A stretch of 64,000 nucleotides of DNA, from contig SCFE01000051.1 in assembly GCA_004352715.1 (NCBI GenBank), positions 1,820,400 through 1,884,399 of the forward strand, written 5' to 3'. The DNA is from Hofstenia miamia (lineage: Eukaryota; Xenacoelomorpha; Acoela). The notes beneath the pieces were generated by a model, which saw only the letters and a program-made list of their open reading frames with translations, made no database searches and was not told where the DNA came from. The translations under genes and the position numbers were made by a program. Shown one piece after another: positions 10,539-23,164 of the stretch. Positions within the stretch are counted from its first letter, which is position 1; each line of letters opens with the position of its first letter.

Positions 10539-12315
10539 CAGTGGAGTAGTTAAAGGTTAGCTAAGCTACCCCTGAAATTTTGCAAGCTAGCGTAAATTTA
10601 TTTCAAGACATATAGCTATATATACAAAAATTTTTAAATCCTATAATGTTCATTAGTCTCACAGAACCAGTGGACTACTAGGCCTCTCAAAATTGCGTTG
10701 AAACCTAGACTCTATGATATAATCTTTGAACAAATCTGATAATGGTGCATGTGTGTTATTTTTTAGGTGTGGTTCTGGGTTCAAAATGTTAATTCCTCCT
10801 GAAGCAGTTGCATCCAAGATATCAATACAGGTCATTTTTGACAGGGTCTTTACTAAAAGGCGTCCTATTTTCAAAATTTGGGCATATGATTTTCTGACAT
10901 TTCTAAGATGACTTAAGAGATAATTAATTAATTTTTTGAGACTCTATTACGACTTGTATTTTTCCAAATGTGTGTCTTCAAAAAGTACAAAAAAGTAAAA
11001 AATACAAAAAACTTAAGTTGTTAGAATCTTTTGTGGAATTTATCAGTAGGTATAGATCATATCAACAAAAGTTGTATAAAGGCTTATGCCGAAACTATTT
11101 AGTAAATAGTAAATGCTTAGATACCATCATGCCCTAATTTTCAGTTACAACTCTGCTCATCTAACTTCACAACTATATGATGATGTCATAAATAGCTTCA
11201 GGTTCTTAAGGAATAGCATGATCTGGCTCTGTTTGTCTTTCATAGTTTTCTATTCCATTTAGATAAACCTAAGCTTGGATAAAAATGTTTATATATTTTA
11301 CTGCATAAATACACTTTTTTCAAATCATTAGGTTACATTTTATAGATACATTTTAGTTGTCTTTCTCATGGGTAAGTGAGACTATTTTTCAAATTTATAT
11401 TCTAGATCCATTCAACATCATTTCTGATAAGATCTCTGCTTTGAATAAATGTTCTAATAATCATCCTAGATTGATAATTGTGATTGATTTATGCATTGCT
11501 GTCTATATACATTTGCATATTTAATAGCATTATGATTACAGAATTCTTTCAAAAGTGGCATTTTCTTGATGTTACATTTCATGAACTTTTACTGAAAAAT
11601 CACAAATTGTTTAAGTTATTTCATTGAGTATTGCAACCCCCACACCAAGTTGTCTACAAAACTGAGGTTGATTGTGAGCCAGACGCAATTCCAGAAGATG
11701 ATCTCACAAAGAACTACGCGTCTCTCAATAATTCTGCTTTATCAAGCCTGGTTTTCTGATAAACACTATTCAGAGAAAACCTATGATGATCTGCAATTTG
11801 CCATTACTACCCTCAACATTGGAAGCATGAACTATCTGTGCTTGACGTGCCTCACTCCAAGATAATTGCTGAGAACTTTGATGAAGGACATTCGAGCTTC
11901 GCGCAAAACAGTCACGTATCTCAAAAGCTAATTCATTAACATTAATGTACAAATTTAAAACATTCCTAAAAAAACTATTCCATTGTTTCAATAATTACTA
12001 TTTGCTGGATTCCCATTGGGTTTTTTGCATGATTTTTGTGTTACTGGAATAAAACGTGTTTAAGCCATTTCATTAAATATTTAATTGTCAGTGGTGCAGG
12101 AGGTTTTTTAAAGGTCTAACAAAACTAAAATCATTTTTTGAGTTTTAGACAAAAGTTAATCACTAAAATCTAAAATTTTTCGTAAACCTAATATACATGT
12201 AATTATTACTGTGATATTCATAAATATCTGGATTGAAAACCATAAGTGGTTGCTATATAGCTATCCCACTCAGTGCTCAAGTTAACCCTGTAAAAAGACC
12301 CTGGCTACGCTACTG
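10539..12315. mobile_element. hAT-like DNA transposon remnant, 1.78 kb
   Basis: The left end starts CAGTGGAGTAG. The right end, read inward, starts CAGTAGCGTAGCCAGGGT. CAGTGGCGTAGC-like ends are common in hAT-related repeats. Flanking 8-mers are GTCTAAAA (10531-10538) and ATCTAAAA (12316-12323), a 7/8 match that fits the 8-bp duplication of hAT elements. Internal ORFs (minus 10659-10874, + 11650-11865, minus 11770-11991) are short and broken; I cannot show a transposase motif in them. The superfamily call rests on ends and target duplication only. Confidence 0.6.
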
Positions 12316-12323
12316 ATCTAAAA

Positions 12324-15300
12324 CATGTAATTAAAATAGGCTCATATTGCATACGTTTGAGTTTTGGCCTTTTCTTTATCTTTTTGTGAATTTTGAAATG
12401 ATAAATCTAAAAAAAGTTTCATTTTAAATGCTAATAGGATTAATAGTCGCAGAGCAGTCGGATTCTCAAATGTCGCAGTTGAGATAGTCGAACCACAATA
12501 AAATTTCGAAACTTGTAATTAATAAAAAGCCTCTAATTATCAAAACTGCATAATAATTTCATTATGAAAGAAAGATCTATGGAAGCGCTACAGAATACTG
12601 AAAACGGTTAGGATATGTATGTCAAAAAATATACAAACATAAATGCCCTTTTTCTAGATGAAGAAGGCATGTATGACAAGCTTGCAAATCCAAATTGCGG
12701 GAAATTTTTACCCTCAGTTTGGAGGTAATTTGTATCAAAAATGGTAAATTTAAGACTCGGTGGGGAGCAAGGAAAAATTTTTTAGATCAAAATGGAATTT
12801 GGCCGGTACCAAAATACTTTTGTTCTACTTGAATCGGTCAAGCCTGTCAAATGATTCTAGAAAATCAATTGGTCCAATTTTACAATGTTGAGAACTTTTA
12901 TACTGGATGTAGAATCATTACTGAAAAAGTTTATTAAATATTGTTTTAAAGTGTAAGTATTTGGTATAAATCTACACTTTGCCTCGCATTTTCATATTTA
13001 TTCACAGTTAATGTCAAACAATGAACCATTTTATTATGAGCTTAATTGTTATTGATTTAATATAAATTAATCAAAATGTTTGTAATATTGTATGTAAATT
13101 GCCAAATTTATGCACTTAAAATTTAATAACCTCCATCTTAAGAACTTAATTACGCTTAAAATTTTAATAATTGAAAAATTAACCTTGCAAAATTTTACTG
13201 CAAATTTTAATCTATTTGTTGGCATAAAAAAATTTTTAAGTGTTATTGACTTAGCCTTCTATAAAAATTTTGCATTAAAATTTCAAAAAATATTCATTCA
13301 AAAGCATCTTTCAATTCGATTCTATATTTGGGATCACGTATTGTTCATTTACCTAAATTTACTACAGCAACTTATTATCTACGATGCTAAACATAAAAAC
13401 CATATTTGTTCTAAGGCGATGTGTACGAGGATAAATTCCCTGGTTAAAAGCAAAAGCATCGTAATTACAAATTTTTTCAAAATCGTATTTTTCATGTTTC
13501 TGGTAGCAAGGCATAGTATCTAACTGCTAAATATAATTTTTATCTCTATGAACAAGAATCAGTAATTCTTTCAAAACATCATATCTGAAGAATAATGAGC
13601 AATGATCTTACCTTTAAAACAATTCGTCAGATGCAATGATTTTGCTCTGAAGAAAAGAAAAGTCCGCATGCATTCAATGTATTATCCCCACTACTAGACA
13701 ATTAAAAGTTCAGCAATTACAAATTTAGATTAACCTCTCATATTTTAAGGTGAAAAAGCTTGTTGACCTATCCACAATTTTTCAGCAAATATTTTGGCAT
13801 CCTTAAATAGTAATATTAAGAAAAATGTTTGGCGTTGATGCAAATTACATATATGTGTGTTATATCTATCTATCTATCTGCATATAAATTACTTATGAAG
13901 CACCATATAGAAATGGCTGCTCCCAGTCAGATGGTTTGCTCTTCTATACACAATATCGTCTCAACTGAATCTGTTTGAGAAGTATTATTATAATAAACGA
14001 AGATTATCCAGATATTGTTTAGAAACAGTGCGGTATAAAGAGCAAGATATATATATGTAATATATTCTGATAAAAAAATATTTCTGAAATATGTTGGAAT
14101 CATATTGTAATTTTGATTTCATTTCCGTTCTTTCGAAATTTAATTAACAATAAACATTAAAAGTAAAAAAATTTTATACCTTAAGATGAACAGAGTGCAT
14201 TAACTGGCATGAAATTGTTTGGATATCAGATTTCTTTGGTGCCATAGAAGGCACTCGGGTTAGAAGATTCTAGTAGAGTAAAAAATAGAATAAACTATGA
14301 GTTATGATTAAATAGTGGATAAGGGCGCTAAAGATCATCTGTGAATCTACAGGATTCATCAATTCATATTGTTAAATGGGCATTTGAGATTTCACAATTA
14401 TTTATTAGGTAAAATATAGGGTAACACTTATTTTGATAACATAATTCTCTATGAAATTATAATTAAATTAATATTTTTGAAGTAACACACAAATAAATGA
14501 ATTTGATTACATCCAATCATCAAAAAAATGTTTTATTATAATATTGGTTTATAAAAGTAATTTCAATGTAAAAGTGTGTAATTTGTAGAGATAGAAACTT
14601 ACCGTTTCTCACCTAAGAATATTGGTGCCATGAACCAAGTTACATTAGCCTTAGGGAATAAATCTCGATGGGTGAGTTATAGAATTAGCATCTAGTAAAG
14701 AAAAATTTCGTATATCAGTGATGTACTTCAATCAGTTATTGATAACTGCGAACATTCTTTGTATTTGTATTGCGTTGCAAAAAAAATTTACATTTACAAT
14801 GAATGTATAAATGTAATTAAAATTGCTATCAATATCACATGTCATTGGAATTTTTATGACTTTGCTATAATATAGTTATGTCAAATTACTCGTTAATAAG
14901 CATACTCTTAGAAAATAAGCAACATCAAGTACAACAATCTGATGATACAGGATTAGATTCATAACCAAAAAACGTAAGGAAGCTATTAGCATTTAACATA
15001 ATATTTCAAAAAAGGCAATCCTAAATTCAATTTTGTCTGATTAGATTACCCTCAAATTAAAGGAACAAGAAATTGTTTGAAGATCTCGAAATTCAAATAA
15101 ATATGAAAAGAAAATTTGAAAAATATTTTACAGAGTAAAGGTATTTGAATTTGTTGATTATATCTTGGTGAAACCTATAATAAGCAGGTAATTCATAAAT
15201 CAAATTCAATATATGAGGAAACTTAGTACATGTAATTCAAAATGTTTTTTTAACGTCGAATAGGCTAGCCCGTCTCAAATATAATATTTAGTTGGTCCTG

Positions 15301-15364
15301 GTTTGACTAGACATGCTCCAAAATATATCCAAAACATGAATTGATGATATAAATTCATACAATA
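12324..15364. other. AT-rich non-coding stretch
   Basis: About 3 kb with no supported gene. The longest ORF (13110-13523, 137 codons) is a low-complexity run of Leu/Ile/Lys/Phe with no motif, as expected by chance at this base composition. Confidence 0.6.
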
Positions 15365-15397
15365 TTCTTGCCCTCTCTTTCTTTCTCTCTTTCTCTT

Positions 15398-15458
<61 letters not shown>
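15365..15458. repeat. compound (CTTT/CT)n-(TA)n microsatellite
   Basis: A pyrimidine run of CTTT and CT repeats (about 15371-15416) passes into (TA)n to 15458. The ORF across it is a repeat artefact. Confidence 0.95.
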
Positions 15459-15461
<3 letters not shown>

Positions 15462-15905
15462 GTCTCTTATACCAAAAAATACCTGTGTTTTGCTAAAAGT
15501 AGTTGATGTGACAAAAGTTCTTGCAGAAAATTGAATACCTCTTAGAGGTAAAAATAAAAATCTCAAATAAAAATATAAATTAGCTTGGATGTTTCGAAAG
15601 CTTGGCACAAATTTATTCATTTTTAACACACCATTTATATCATTTCGGGAATGTTTGCAAATATTGGATTTGACATTCATCTTCTACAAGATTCAGTGAA
15701 ACTACTGTTTTTGAAACTGTATCAAATCTGAGAACACCAAAATCTATAATATCAGGGTGGATTCAAATCAAGAAATCTCCTACTTTGATAAATTAATTTA
15801 TATTTTGATATATCTGAAAACCAGTCTTAAGGTTCATAAAAAATTTTGGTCATGATAGTTCAACATTAACTGCTGTTAGTAACTCTAAATTCAAGTATCA
15901 ATCCA
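15459..15905. other. AT-rich stretch, nothing identified
   Basis: No ORF, repeat or RNA gene could be supported. Confidence 0.5.
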
Positions 15906-16091
15906 ATGCTGATTGGTGAGGTTAGTTCTACGAAGATGACAGTCATGTGTCAGGAAAATACCGAGCATATTCATCCATTATGTCAACAAGATAAAGAACA
16001 AGTACTTCAATATTTATTCTCATGTAAAAAATTTTCAAATTGTAGAACTTTTCAACTATTTGTGATAAATAAAAAAGAGGATTTTAATTAA
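15906..16091 (+). pseudogene. possible LINE RT C-terminal zinc-motif relic
   Basis: The + frame contains HPLCQQDKEQVLQYLFSCKKF, which resembles the Cys-Pro-x-Cys ... His ... Cys motif near the C-terminus of many non-LTR retrotransposon proteins. Compared with that pattern, the first Cys reads as His and the usual His before LF reads as Gln (QYLF). The ORF is only 61 codons with no other domain, so the call is tentative. Confidence 0.35.
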
Positions 16092-16839
16092 TTCATTCAT
16101 TTTATAAAAAACAGCGGCCGATTTTAGTACATTAATAAGAAAAAAACTAACTAAGAGAAACAAATCATCCAAAGAAATGTTTCTATATTTTACATATTTA
16201 TTTAATATTTTTGTAAAGTTATTTGCTCTCATAAAGGATGTATTATATTATGCTTTACATGTAATTTTTTATATAACTTTATATATAATTGGTGTTCAAT
16301 TGGGAAATAAAAAAACAGAATCCTGCTGTCGAATTTATTCCATATTTAACACATTCCTTGAATTTAGTAAAGGTATTTGTGTAAAATACAGTTTAATTAC
16401 TGTTTAATTTTTTTCACCATATACATATGGATAGCAACTCCTGCTAACAACAATTATAAGGCAACTATTTTGAAGTTACCTGATGATCTGTTCGATATGC
16501 TGCAATATGCAAATTGCATGAGAAATTTATAGAAATGTGTTCTAGATTGGTAAAATCAGAACTATACACTAACAGGGAGACTGGGCCTCGTGACATTTTT
16601 AAAAAAGCAGGCTGAGTTCTTTTTCAAAATTGGCTTGGGTAGAGGAAATAGTTCTCATTTTTTTACTCATCATCTGACAATTTCTTAGGTATAAGCCCGT
16701 TCATTGTATACATATAGTACATAGCTAATAACACATACACTTGAAAAATTATAAATGCTGATGAGATATAAGAAAATTTGATTTATATGATTTTCATATA
16801 AATATTAATACATGTTTTGAAAGTGTCATCATTGGCTTA

Positions 16840-16842
<3 letters not shown>
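16092..16842. other. AT-rich stretch, nothing identified
   Basis: An ORF at 16177-16407 is hydrophobic low-complexity sequence without a motif. No transposon ends are seen. Confidence 0.5.
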
Positions 16843-16844
<2 letters not shown>

Positions 16845-16879
<35 letters not shown>

Positions 16880-16974
16880 NNNNNNNNNNNNNNNNNNNNN
16901 NNNNNNNNNNNNNNNNNNNNNNNNNNNNNNNNNNNNNNNNNNNNNNNNNNNNNNNNATATATATATATATATAT
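16845..16974. repeat. (TA)n microsatellite with 77-N gap
   Basis: (TA)n flanks both sides of a 77-N gap (16880-16956). The repeat probably runs through the gap. Confidence 0.95.
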
Positions 16975-18026
16975 TCAATTTGTAAAAAGTTTAGTATGTG
17001 GACAAATTTTTGTTTATTAAAGAAGTTTTCGGAATGTTTAAAAAACATTGAAGTAATTTGCTGCAATACTGATTTGGTCAGTCTGCGGTAGGGTTTAAAT
17101 GGAATATTCCTTACTAATATTTACTTTAACATACAAAGCGCTCCTGCAATTATCCCATAAATGTGTCGCAATCGTTAATTATTTCCCACCCGTATTTGCA
17201 ACACATCAAAGTTTAGAATCTCTTTAAATTCAGGTAAGTAAATTTCACATTAAACTGTTTCTATAAACAATAAACAAATTTTTGAATTGATTATTAAGAA
17301 ACATTTTTAATTTCATATTTTTAAGAAATTCTGACATGTTATTTAAAGTATGTTAATTACTGTTAATCTAATAAATAAATTATATATGATGGACAGACGT
17401 TTCCACGCGATAACAAACAAAAACAGGGTGAACGGTTACCTAAATAGTATAAATCTCTCTAATGAAGTGACAGAATGTAAACTTTTAAACAGATTCTCAG
17501 AAATAGTTTCTTTTTGCTTATTGGAGTTGAATCGTGAATAACATTGCATGAAATAATAATAATTGTATAGAGTTGTACGAAAATGTTGGCAAAACCAAGT
17601 AAACGCAGTGGTATTAAATAGCTGGAACCTGATACTGGCCGAAAAAAGCTGAAATTACCGGTAAACTCTTGCAAGTTTCAAAAAACATGAGTAATTCTAC
17701 AAGGCAAAATAAAATATTTTTTATTTCTTTGATAAATAGCGAAAAATAATATGAAGACTTAAAACTTTTGTTATAAAGTGAAGAACTCTATTTTTTTGTT
17801 GTATATTTTGAAGTTAGTTTGGTATGGAGCTAACTGATCACAACATTGTCTCATGTAATCATCATAAAAAAACTAGTTAACTGAATTTACACCTGGAAAA
17901 GAAAAAATTTCAAAAATTGCAGACGTATTGGAACGATTGCATTTCTCAAATATTATTTGAGAAATTGTTGACACAATAGAATTAAGAACTAACGAAATGT
18001 TTAAATATATATATATATATATATAG
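16975..18026. other. AT-rich stretch ending in (TA)n
   Basis: No gene supported; short ORFs at 17350-17541 and 17459-17674 overlap on opposite strands without motifs. The last about 20 bases are (TA)n at the edge of a gap. Confidence 0.5.
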
Positions 18027-19026
18027 NNNNNNNNNNNNNNNNNNNNNNNNNNNNNNNNNNNNNNNNNNNNNNNNNNNNNNNNNNNNNNNNNNNNNNNNNN
18101 NNNNNNNNNNNNNNNNNNNNNNNNNNNNNNNNNNNNNNNNNNNNNNNNNNNNNNNNNNNNNNNNNNNNNNNNNNNNNNNNNNNNNNNNNNNNNNNNNNNN
18201 NNNNNNNNNNNNNNNNNNNNNNNNNNNNNNNNNNNNNNNNNNNNNNNNNNNNNNNNNNNNNNNNNNNNNNNNNNNNNNNNNNNNNNNNNNNNNNNNNNNN
18301 NNNNNNNNNNNNNNNNNNNNNNNNNNNNNNNNNNNNNNNNNNNNNNNNNNNNNNNNNNNNNNNNNNNNNNNNNNNNNNNNNNNNNNNNNNNNNNNNNNNN
18401 NNNNNNNNNNNNNNNNNNNNNNNNNNNNNNNNNNNNNNNNNNNNNNNNNNNNNNNNNNNNNNNNNNNNNNNNNNNNNNNNNNNNNNNNNNNNNNNNNNNN
18501 NNNNNNNNNNNNNNNNNNNNNNNNNNNNNNNNNNNNNNNNNNNNNNNNNNNNNNNNNNNNNNNNNNNNNNNNNNNNNNNNNNNNNNNNNNNNNNNNNNNN
18601 NNNNNNNNNNNNNNNNNNNNNNNNNNNNNNNNNNNNNNNNNNNNNNNNNNNNNNNNNNNNNNNNNNNNNNNNNNNNNNNNNNNNNNNNNNNNNNNNNNNN
18701 NNNNNNNNNNNNNNNNNNNNNNNNNNNNNNNNNNNNNNNNNNNNNNNNNNNNNNNNNNNNNNNNNNNNNNNNNNNNNNNNNNNNNNNNNNNNNNNNNNNN
18801 NNNNNNNNNNNNNNNNNNNNNNNNNNNNNNNNNNNNNNNNNNNNNNNNNNNNNNNNNNNNNNNNNNNNNNNNNNNNNNNNNNNNNNNNNNNNNNNNNNNN
18901 NNNNNNNNNNNNNNNNNNNNNNNNNNNNNNNNNNNNNNNNNNNNNNNNNNNNNNNNNNNNNNNNNNNNNNNNNNNNNNNNNNNNNNNNNNNNNNNNNNNN
19001 NNNNNNNNNNNNNNNNNNNNNNNNNN
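18027..19026. other. assembly gap of exactly 1000 N
   Basis: Placeholder gap. The 5' flank of the Rab-like gene beyond about 220 bp is hidden here. Confidence 0.98.
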
Positions 19027-19248
19027 ATGTATATTTTCGAAAAAATTTCATTTCAACTATGAGAACGTTCTTCTCACCGCTTTTCTTATAGGTAGCTATG
19101 TTTGAAAAAAGTCTTAGCTACGTCTCAGCTTGATCGTACATGATATTTCGGTATGATTTTTACAAATATCAAGATTCTTTTAACGTTATATATCGTAACT
19201 GTTTATTGAATAAACAAATGAGCGCTTTGCATTACTCACGCTCGTGAA

Positions 19249-19839
19249 ATGGATGATAACTACACACAAACAGTCAACATTAGTGTGATGATAATCGGTG
19301 ATTATTCAGTCGGAAAGACTGGATTGCTGCTGAGATTTACTGATAATAGCTTCCCAGCACGGTATGGACAGACAATTGGACTAGATCTTAAAGTCAGAAC
19401 AATAGATATTGATCATTTCTTTGTAAAGATATCGTGTTGGGACAGCGCGGGAGGAGAAAAATTTAGAAGTTTTGTTCGAAATGAATTTAGAAGGTTTGAC
19501 GGACTAATTTTGGCGTTCGATGTTTCAAGGCAGTCAACCTTCGACAGTTTGCCAATGTGGATAAACAATATTGAAGATTATGGACCGCAGGATTTGGAAT
19601 ATGTTATTGTTGGTTGTAAGATAGACTGTGAAAGCCGCCAAATTCCATTCAATGTGGCCAAAAAGTTTGCGAATGATCGAAAAATTCAGTATTTTGAGAC
19701 GAGTGCAATGGAAGGTCTGGGTGTTGATGACCCATTTATTGCATTGACAAGGTTGATTCTGCAGCACAAGGAACAATATAGAAGTAATTCTCTCCTCAAT
19801 ATAAAAAAGCCAAAGCGTAAAAACATTTGTCCATGTTAG
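19249..19839 (+). CDS. atypical Rab-like small GTPase
   Basis: A complete 196-residue intronless ORF of normal Rab length. Rab GTPases recruit effectors to membranes for vesicle traffic. Visible motifs: P-loop GDYSVGKT (17-24), switch I Thr42 in QTIGLD, switch II WDSAGGEKFR (64-73), G4 position GCKID (122-126), G5 position ETSAM (150-154), and C-terminal Cys-Pro-Cys (194-196), a CXC signal for double geranylgeranylation. Three conserved sites differ from ordinary Rabs: the catalytic Gln of WDTAGQE is Gly69, the Asn of NKxD is Cys123, and the Lys of SAK is Met154. These would be expected to weaken GTP hydrolysis and guanine recognition. A Met followed by a full fold supports the start at 19249. 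The lack of introns could mean a retrocopy. A polyadenylation signal follows. The subfamily (Rab8/Rab1-like by general look) is not resolved. Confidence 0.88.
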   Translation: MDDNYTQTVNISVMIIGDYSVGKTGLLLRFTDNSFPARYGQTIGLDLKVRTIDIDHFFVKISCWDSAGGEKFRSFVRNEFRRFDGLILAFDVSRQSTFDSLPMWINNIEDYGPQDLEYVIVGCKIDCESRQIPFNVAKKFANDRKIQYFETSAMEGLGVDDPFIALTRLILQHKEQYRSNSLLNIKKPKRKNICPC

Positions 19840-19904
19840 TTCATTGTTTAGGATATTCAGTCAGAATTTTTTGTTAGACTGTTGCAAGCAGTCTTTATAG
19901 AACA

Positions 19905-19910
19905 AATAAA
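19905..19910 (+). promoter_or_regulatory. AATAAA polyadenylation signal of the Rab-like gene
   Basis: A canonical AATAAA lies 66 bases after the stop codon, a normal spacing for a short 3' UTR. Confidence 0.6.
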
Positions 19911-20187
19911 TAGATGAAAATTGAATTAATTGTTAACATCTGATTACAAATCTAGTTGTTAAATACATATGTTTGCTTATTTTAAGTCTAAGAAATTGAC
20001 TAACATACGTAAAATATTTTTTAGGGGACGAAGAGTACTTTAGAATGAGAACAGGCAAGGTCAGCGCATACGAAAATGAGGGGACCAAAAAAACGCGCCC
20101 CACTCTCAATTATGAAAAAGGTTAATGGTGTCCTTCTATTGCTTATGTTAGATTAAAACTAGAGTAGAAGAGGTGTTCACTAGGGTC
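19911..20187. other. gene-to-repeat spacer
   Basis: It includes a G/C-richer patch (GGGGACCAAAAAAACGCGCC, about 20080-20100) that looks like a transposon end, but no partner was found. Confidence 0.4.
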
Positions 20188-20615
20188 CGAGATTTTCCTA
20201 AGAGTATATGAATATGTAACTTATCAGTCTTTATTTAATAATTAATTATGAACCCATAGTCATTCATTGCTTTTTTCTTAATCTAATTAACACCTTCATG
20301 AAAAAAATTGCGTTGTCAGATACATGCACTTTCAAAATTAATAGTTTGGTCTCTCTGACAGTAGCTTATAAATTGCCTAATTAATTACAATTTAGGCATA
20401 CTTCATAATTACATCGTTTTTCATTATTAAATGCACTCTCAGTGTGAACAGGCACACAACATTGCAAATTTTTCCCTGTATTAATACATAGCCGAGTTTC
20501 ATAGGAAGATTTTCAAAAGATTTACCTTAGAAACCAAATTAAAACTGCGTGAAAGAAGAATTCATATAATTTGAAGCACAGTTTCATTTCTGAGGTGTTT
20601 TCTGAGAAATAAATT
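20188..20615 (-). repeat. dispersed repeat R1, copy 2 (inverted)
   Basis: The reverse complement follows copy 1 (5644-6245) landmark for landmark, with many substitutions and indels: TTTCTCAGAAAACACCT, CACGCAGTTTTAATTTGGTT, CTGTTCACACTGAG, AGCAATGAATGACT and CTTAGGAAAATCT. It shows R1 is a dispersed family and not a local duplication. Confidence 0.75.
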
Positions 20616-21008
20616 GCGTCTAGTCGAAGAATGTGCTGCATTGCATATTTCCTACATGACTGAACATTATCTCATTATTTGTTAAGTGTTTGTAACTTTT
20701 GTAGTGTGTTTAGATTTAATGCGGTCTAAAGAAATTTCGCAACTGAAAGAAGAAAAATATTGGGTTTTGCACTACATGAATTTGACGTTCAGAAATTTCG
20801 AATAAGCCGTGCTAAATTTAACACGAGCTCAAAGACAATAGAAATTATTTAGAACGGATTAACACACTTATTTGATCGTAAAATAAAAGTGTAATTATAC
20901 TGACACACTATGAGACTATTATATTTGAAACCAGGTATTAAAATATTATTTCATTGCAGTGTTTATCAACATAATATATTTGAAAACTTATTAAGAATTT
21001 CATTATGA
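20616..21008. other. AT-rich spacer
   Basis: Nothing identified. Confidence 0.5.
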
Positions 21009-21016
21009 GTTAGAGA

Positions 21017-21548
21017 CAGACTTGTCAACGAGCCGACATTTCCAAGCTCGGCTCGTTTAAATTTTGTGTAAGTTCGGATCGGCTCGGCTGGCCACATAAA
21101 ATCTTTGAATGAGTCTCGTTTTAGCTCGGTATTTTTTTTTTTTAAAAAGAAAGTGCTCAAATAATTCTTTACATAGCTGTTTCTATTATTTAATAAACAT
21201 TTCATAAATAAGATTATAGGAAAGGTAAACTGATTGCAAAAAATAAGAAAAATCTCAATCAAATTAACAAGCAGAACTATAAACTTGCTTTGCCTAAAAT
21301 AGGCTCGTTGTATATCAAATACTGGCTCAAGCTCGGCTCGGCTCGTTGACAAGTCTGTTTTAAGCGTAACGTCTAAGTTTTCCATTCTGCATGTTTAAAG
21401 GAATTTCAGGTTTTAACCTTCCAATATATTACAATTTTGGGTAAATGTCAGAATCATTAATTTTATTGTAATCTATATTTAAAATTCCTAAATTACTGAT
21501 TCATTGAAATTTTATTCAAAAAATCACTTCGGCTCGTTGACAAGTCTG
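21017..21548. mobile_element. hAT-like MITE with perfect 8-bp target duplication
   Basis: Terminal inverted repeats CAGACTTGTCAACGAGCCGA (21017-21036) and its exact complement (21529-21548) are 20 bp and perfect. The flanking 8-mers are both GTTAGAGA (21009-21016 and 21549-21556). Ends starting CAG and an 8-bp duplication are the hAT signature. A third copy of the terminal repeat lies inside at 21338-21357, in right-end orientation, so 21017-21357 looks like a smaller complete unit. GCTCGGCTCG repeats sit just inside both ends. There is no coding sequence, so the element must have moved with a transposase from elsewhere. Confidence 0.92.
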
Positions 21549-21556
21549 GTTAGAGA

Positions 21557-23164
21557 AGACACTCAATTTTCATTTTTAGGCTTTTCTTCAAGTAACTATT
21601 TTATTGCTTTCTATATTTATGCATACTTTATGTGTAACTAAGAAGGCAATTTGTGCCAAATCATAAATTTGTGAAACATGATCTGAATAAGGAGATTCTG
21701 AGCATAAATTAAAGTTTAACAAATGCTTAGAAATAAATATTAATTCACTTTGCGGGAAAGTTTTTATATTTGTGTAAAATATTTTAGTTTATTATAGTGA
21801 TGAGTAATCTTATAGAAAAGTAATGATAGGTTGAAAAAAGTTTTTGTTTGTATCTGCATGTACAACTGATAAAACAAATGGGAAGCTTTATCTAAGATAA
21901 TCAAATAAAGTATCCTATAAATCTAAAAAAATTAAAAATACAAGTCATTTGTGATGAGGATTATAAAAAAACAGTTGTCAGAACTAAGCAGAATCCCAAA
22001 AACAAGAAACATGTAAATTTAATCACATAGTTTTAACAACAAAACATTGAACAATCTCCAATTGTCCGCGCATTTCTACTTATCAATATCAAAACAGTCG
22101 TTGTAATTTTAGGCTGAGCTTGTAAACATTTTCATGCAATAACAAGATTTCACCTTAAGTTATAAATTTCCATGCAGCGCCAAATTGAAATCGAACCATT
22201 TTCAAGGCAACATTAAATGATAGACTGATATACAAATAAGATTTAGCTCTAGTTGACCTGGTTGCCTCCAAAATTTATTAAACAAATTATTTGCAGATGC
22301 GCACCATTTAGTTAGAGGCACTTTGTTGCAATACGTTTTATTTTCCTCATAATTTAGATTTTCTTTGGATCTTACAGTCTAGGGCAGGCTCGTGAAGAGT
22401 AGGAAAATAAATGATTTACAGTGATAAAAACAAATTACAAACAGTAAAATTAGCATTTGTCAAAATCAATTTTCATTTAGACTGGAAAAAATTAAGCAAT
22501 TAATAGACTTACGGTTTTTATCAGTTACACTAAGAGATGGACATGGTCGAGCAAGAACTGTTTTGGGCGGAGGTATTGGAAAGAATGTGCCAAAATATCA
22601 AAAAAGTGCACACAAGTCAATCCAAATGCACTGAATACAATATTATTTATGTCATATTAGCTCGGTCTGTATAAAATAGCATAGCATCAGTGGCCTGATT
22701 TTTGAACTGCTACATTTTGTATTTAGACTAATCAAAACTTCTTTCAAATGTTTGTTTTTTCGTCTTGACATATAAATTTTACTAGCATATGACTTGCATT
22801 TTAACTAACTATTCTCAAGTTAATCCTATCTTTGTAGGGGCTGGTGCTGAAGAAGCACCCCCTTAAATAATTTTATATCTCTAACTTCAAGGAAGATTTA
22901 ATCCTAATAATGTTTCCTTTTCCCGAAAATATCTTCAGAAAGAAAAATGTCCAAAAATAAAAATTATACTTTTATTATTTTTCGAGCCATACACAGATGA
23001 ATCTGAAAGCTTGAATTTTTATTGCTATCTTAATCAAAAATTCGCTTCAGTAGGTAAGGATGATATAGGATCATTATTTTATCAATGTGTTCAGTTTATC
23101 ATTGACCACCCTGCCAAATATTAGCGTAGTTGGGGTCTTGGAGCACACTTTTCAAATGTTTTTG
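21557..23164. other. AT-rich non-coding stretch
   Basis: No gene is supported. A short inverted motif around 22838-22862 (GGGGCTGGTGCT then AGCACCCCCT) may be a small hairpin or transposon tip; no matching end was found. Confidence 0.5.

Noticed and set aside
13110-13523. 137-codon ORF as a possible gene
   Set aside because: Almost only Leu, Ile, Lys, Phe and Asn with no motif; expected by chance in very AT-rich DNA.
15288-15680. 130-codon minus ORF with Arg-Glu and Tyr-Ile repeats
   Set aside because: The repeats are the translated (CT)n and (TA)n microsatellite.
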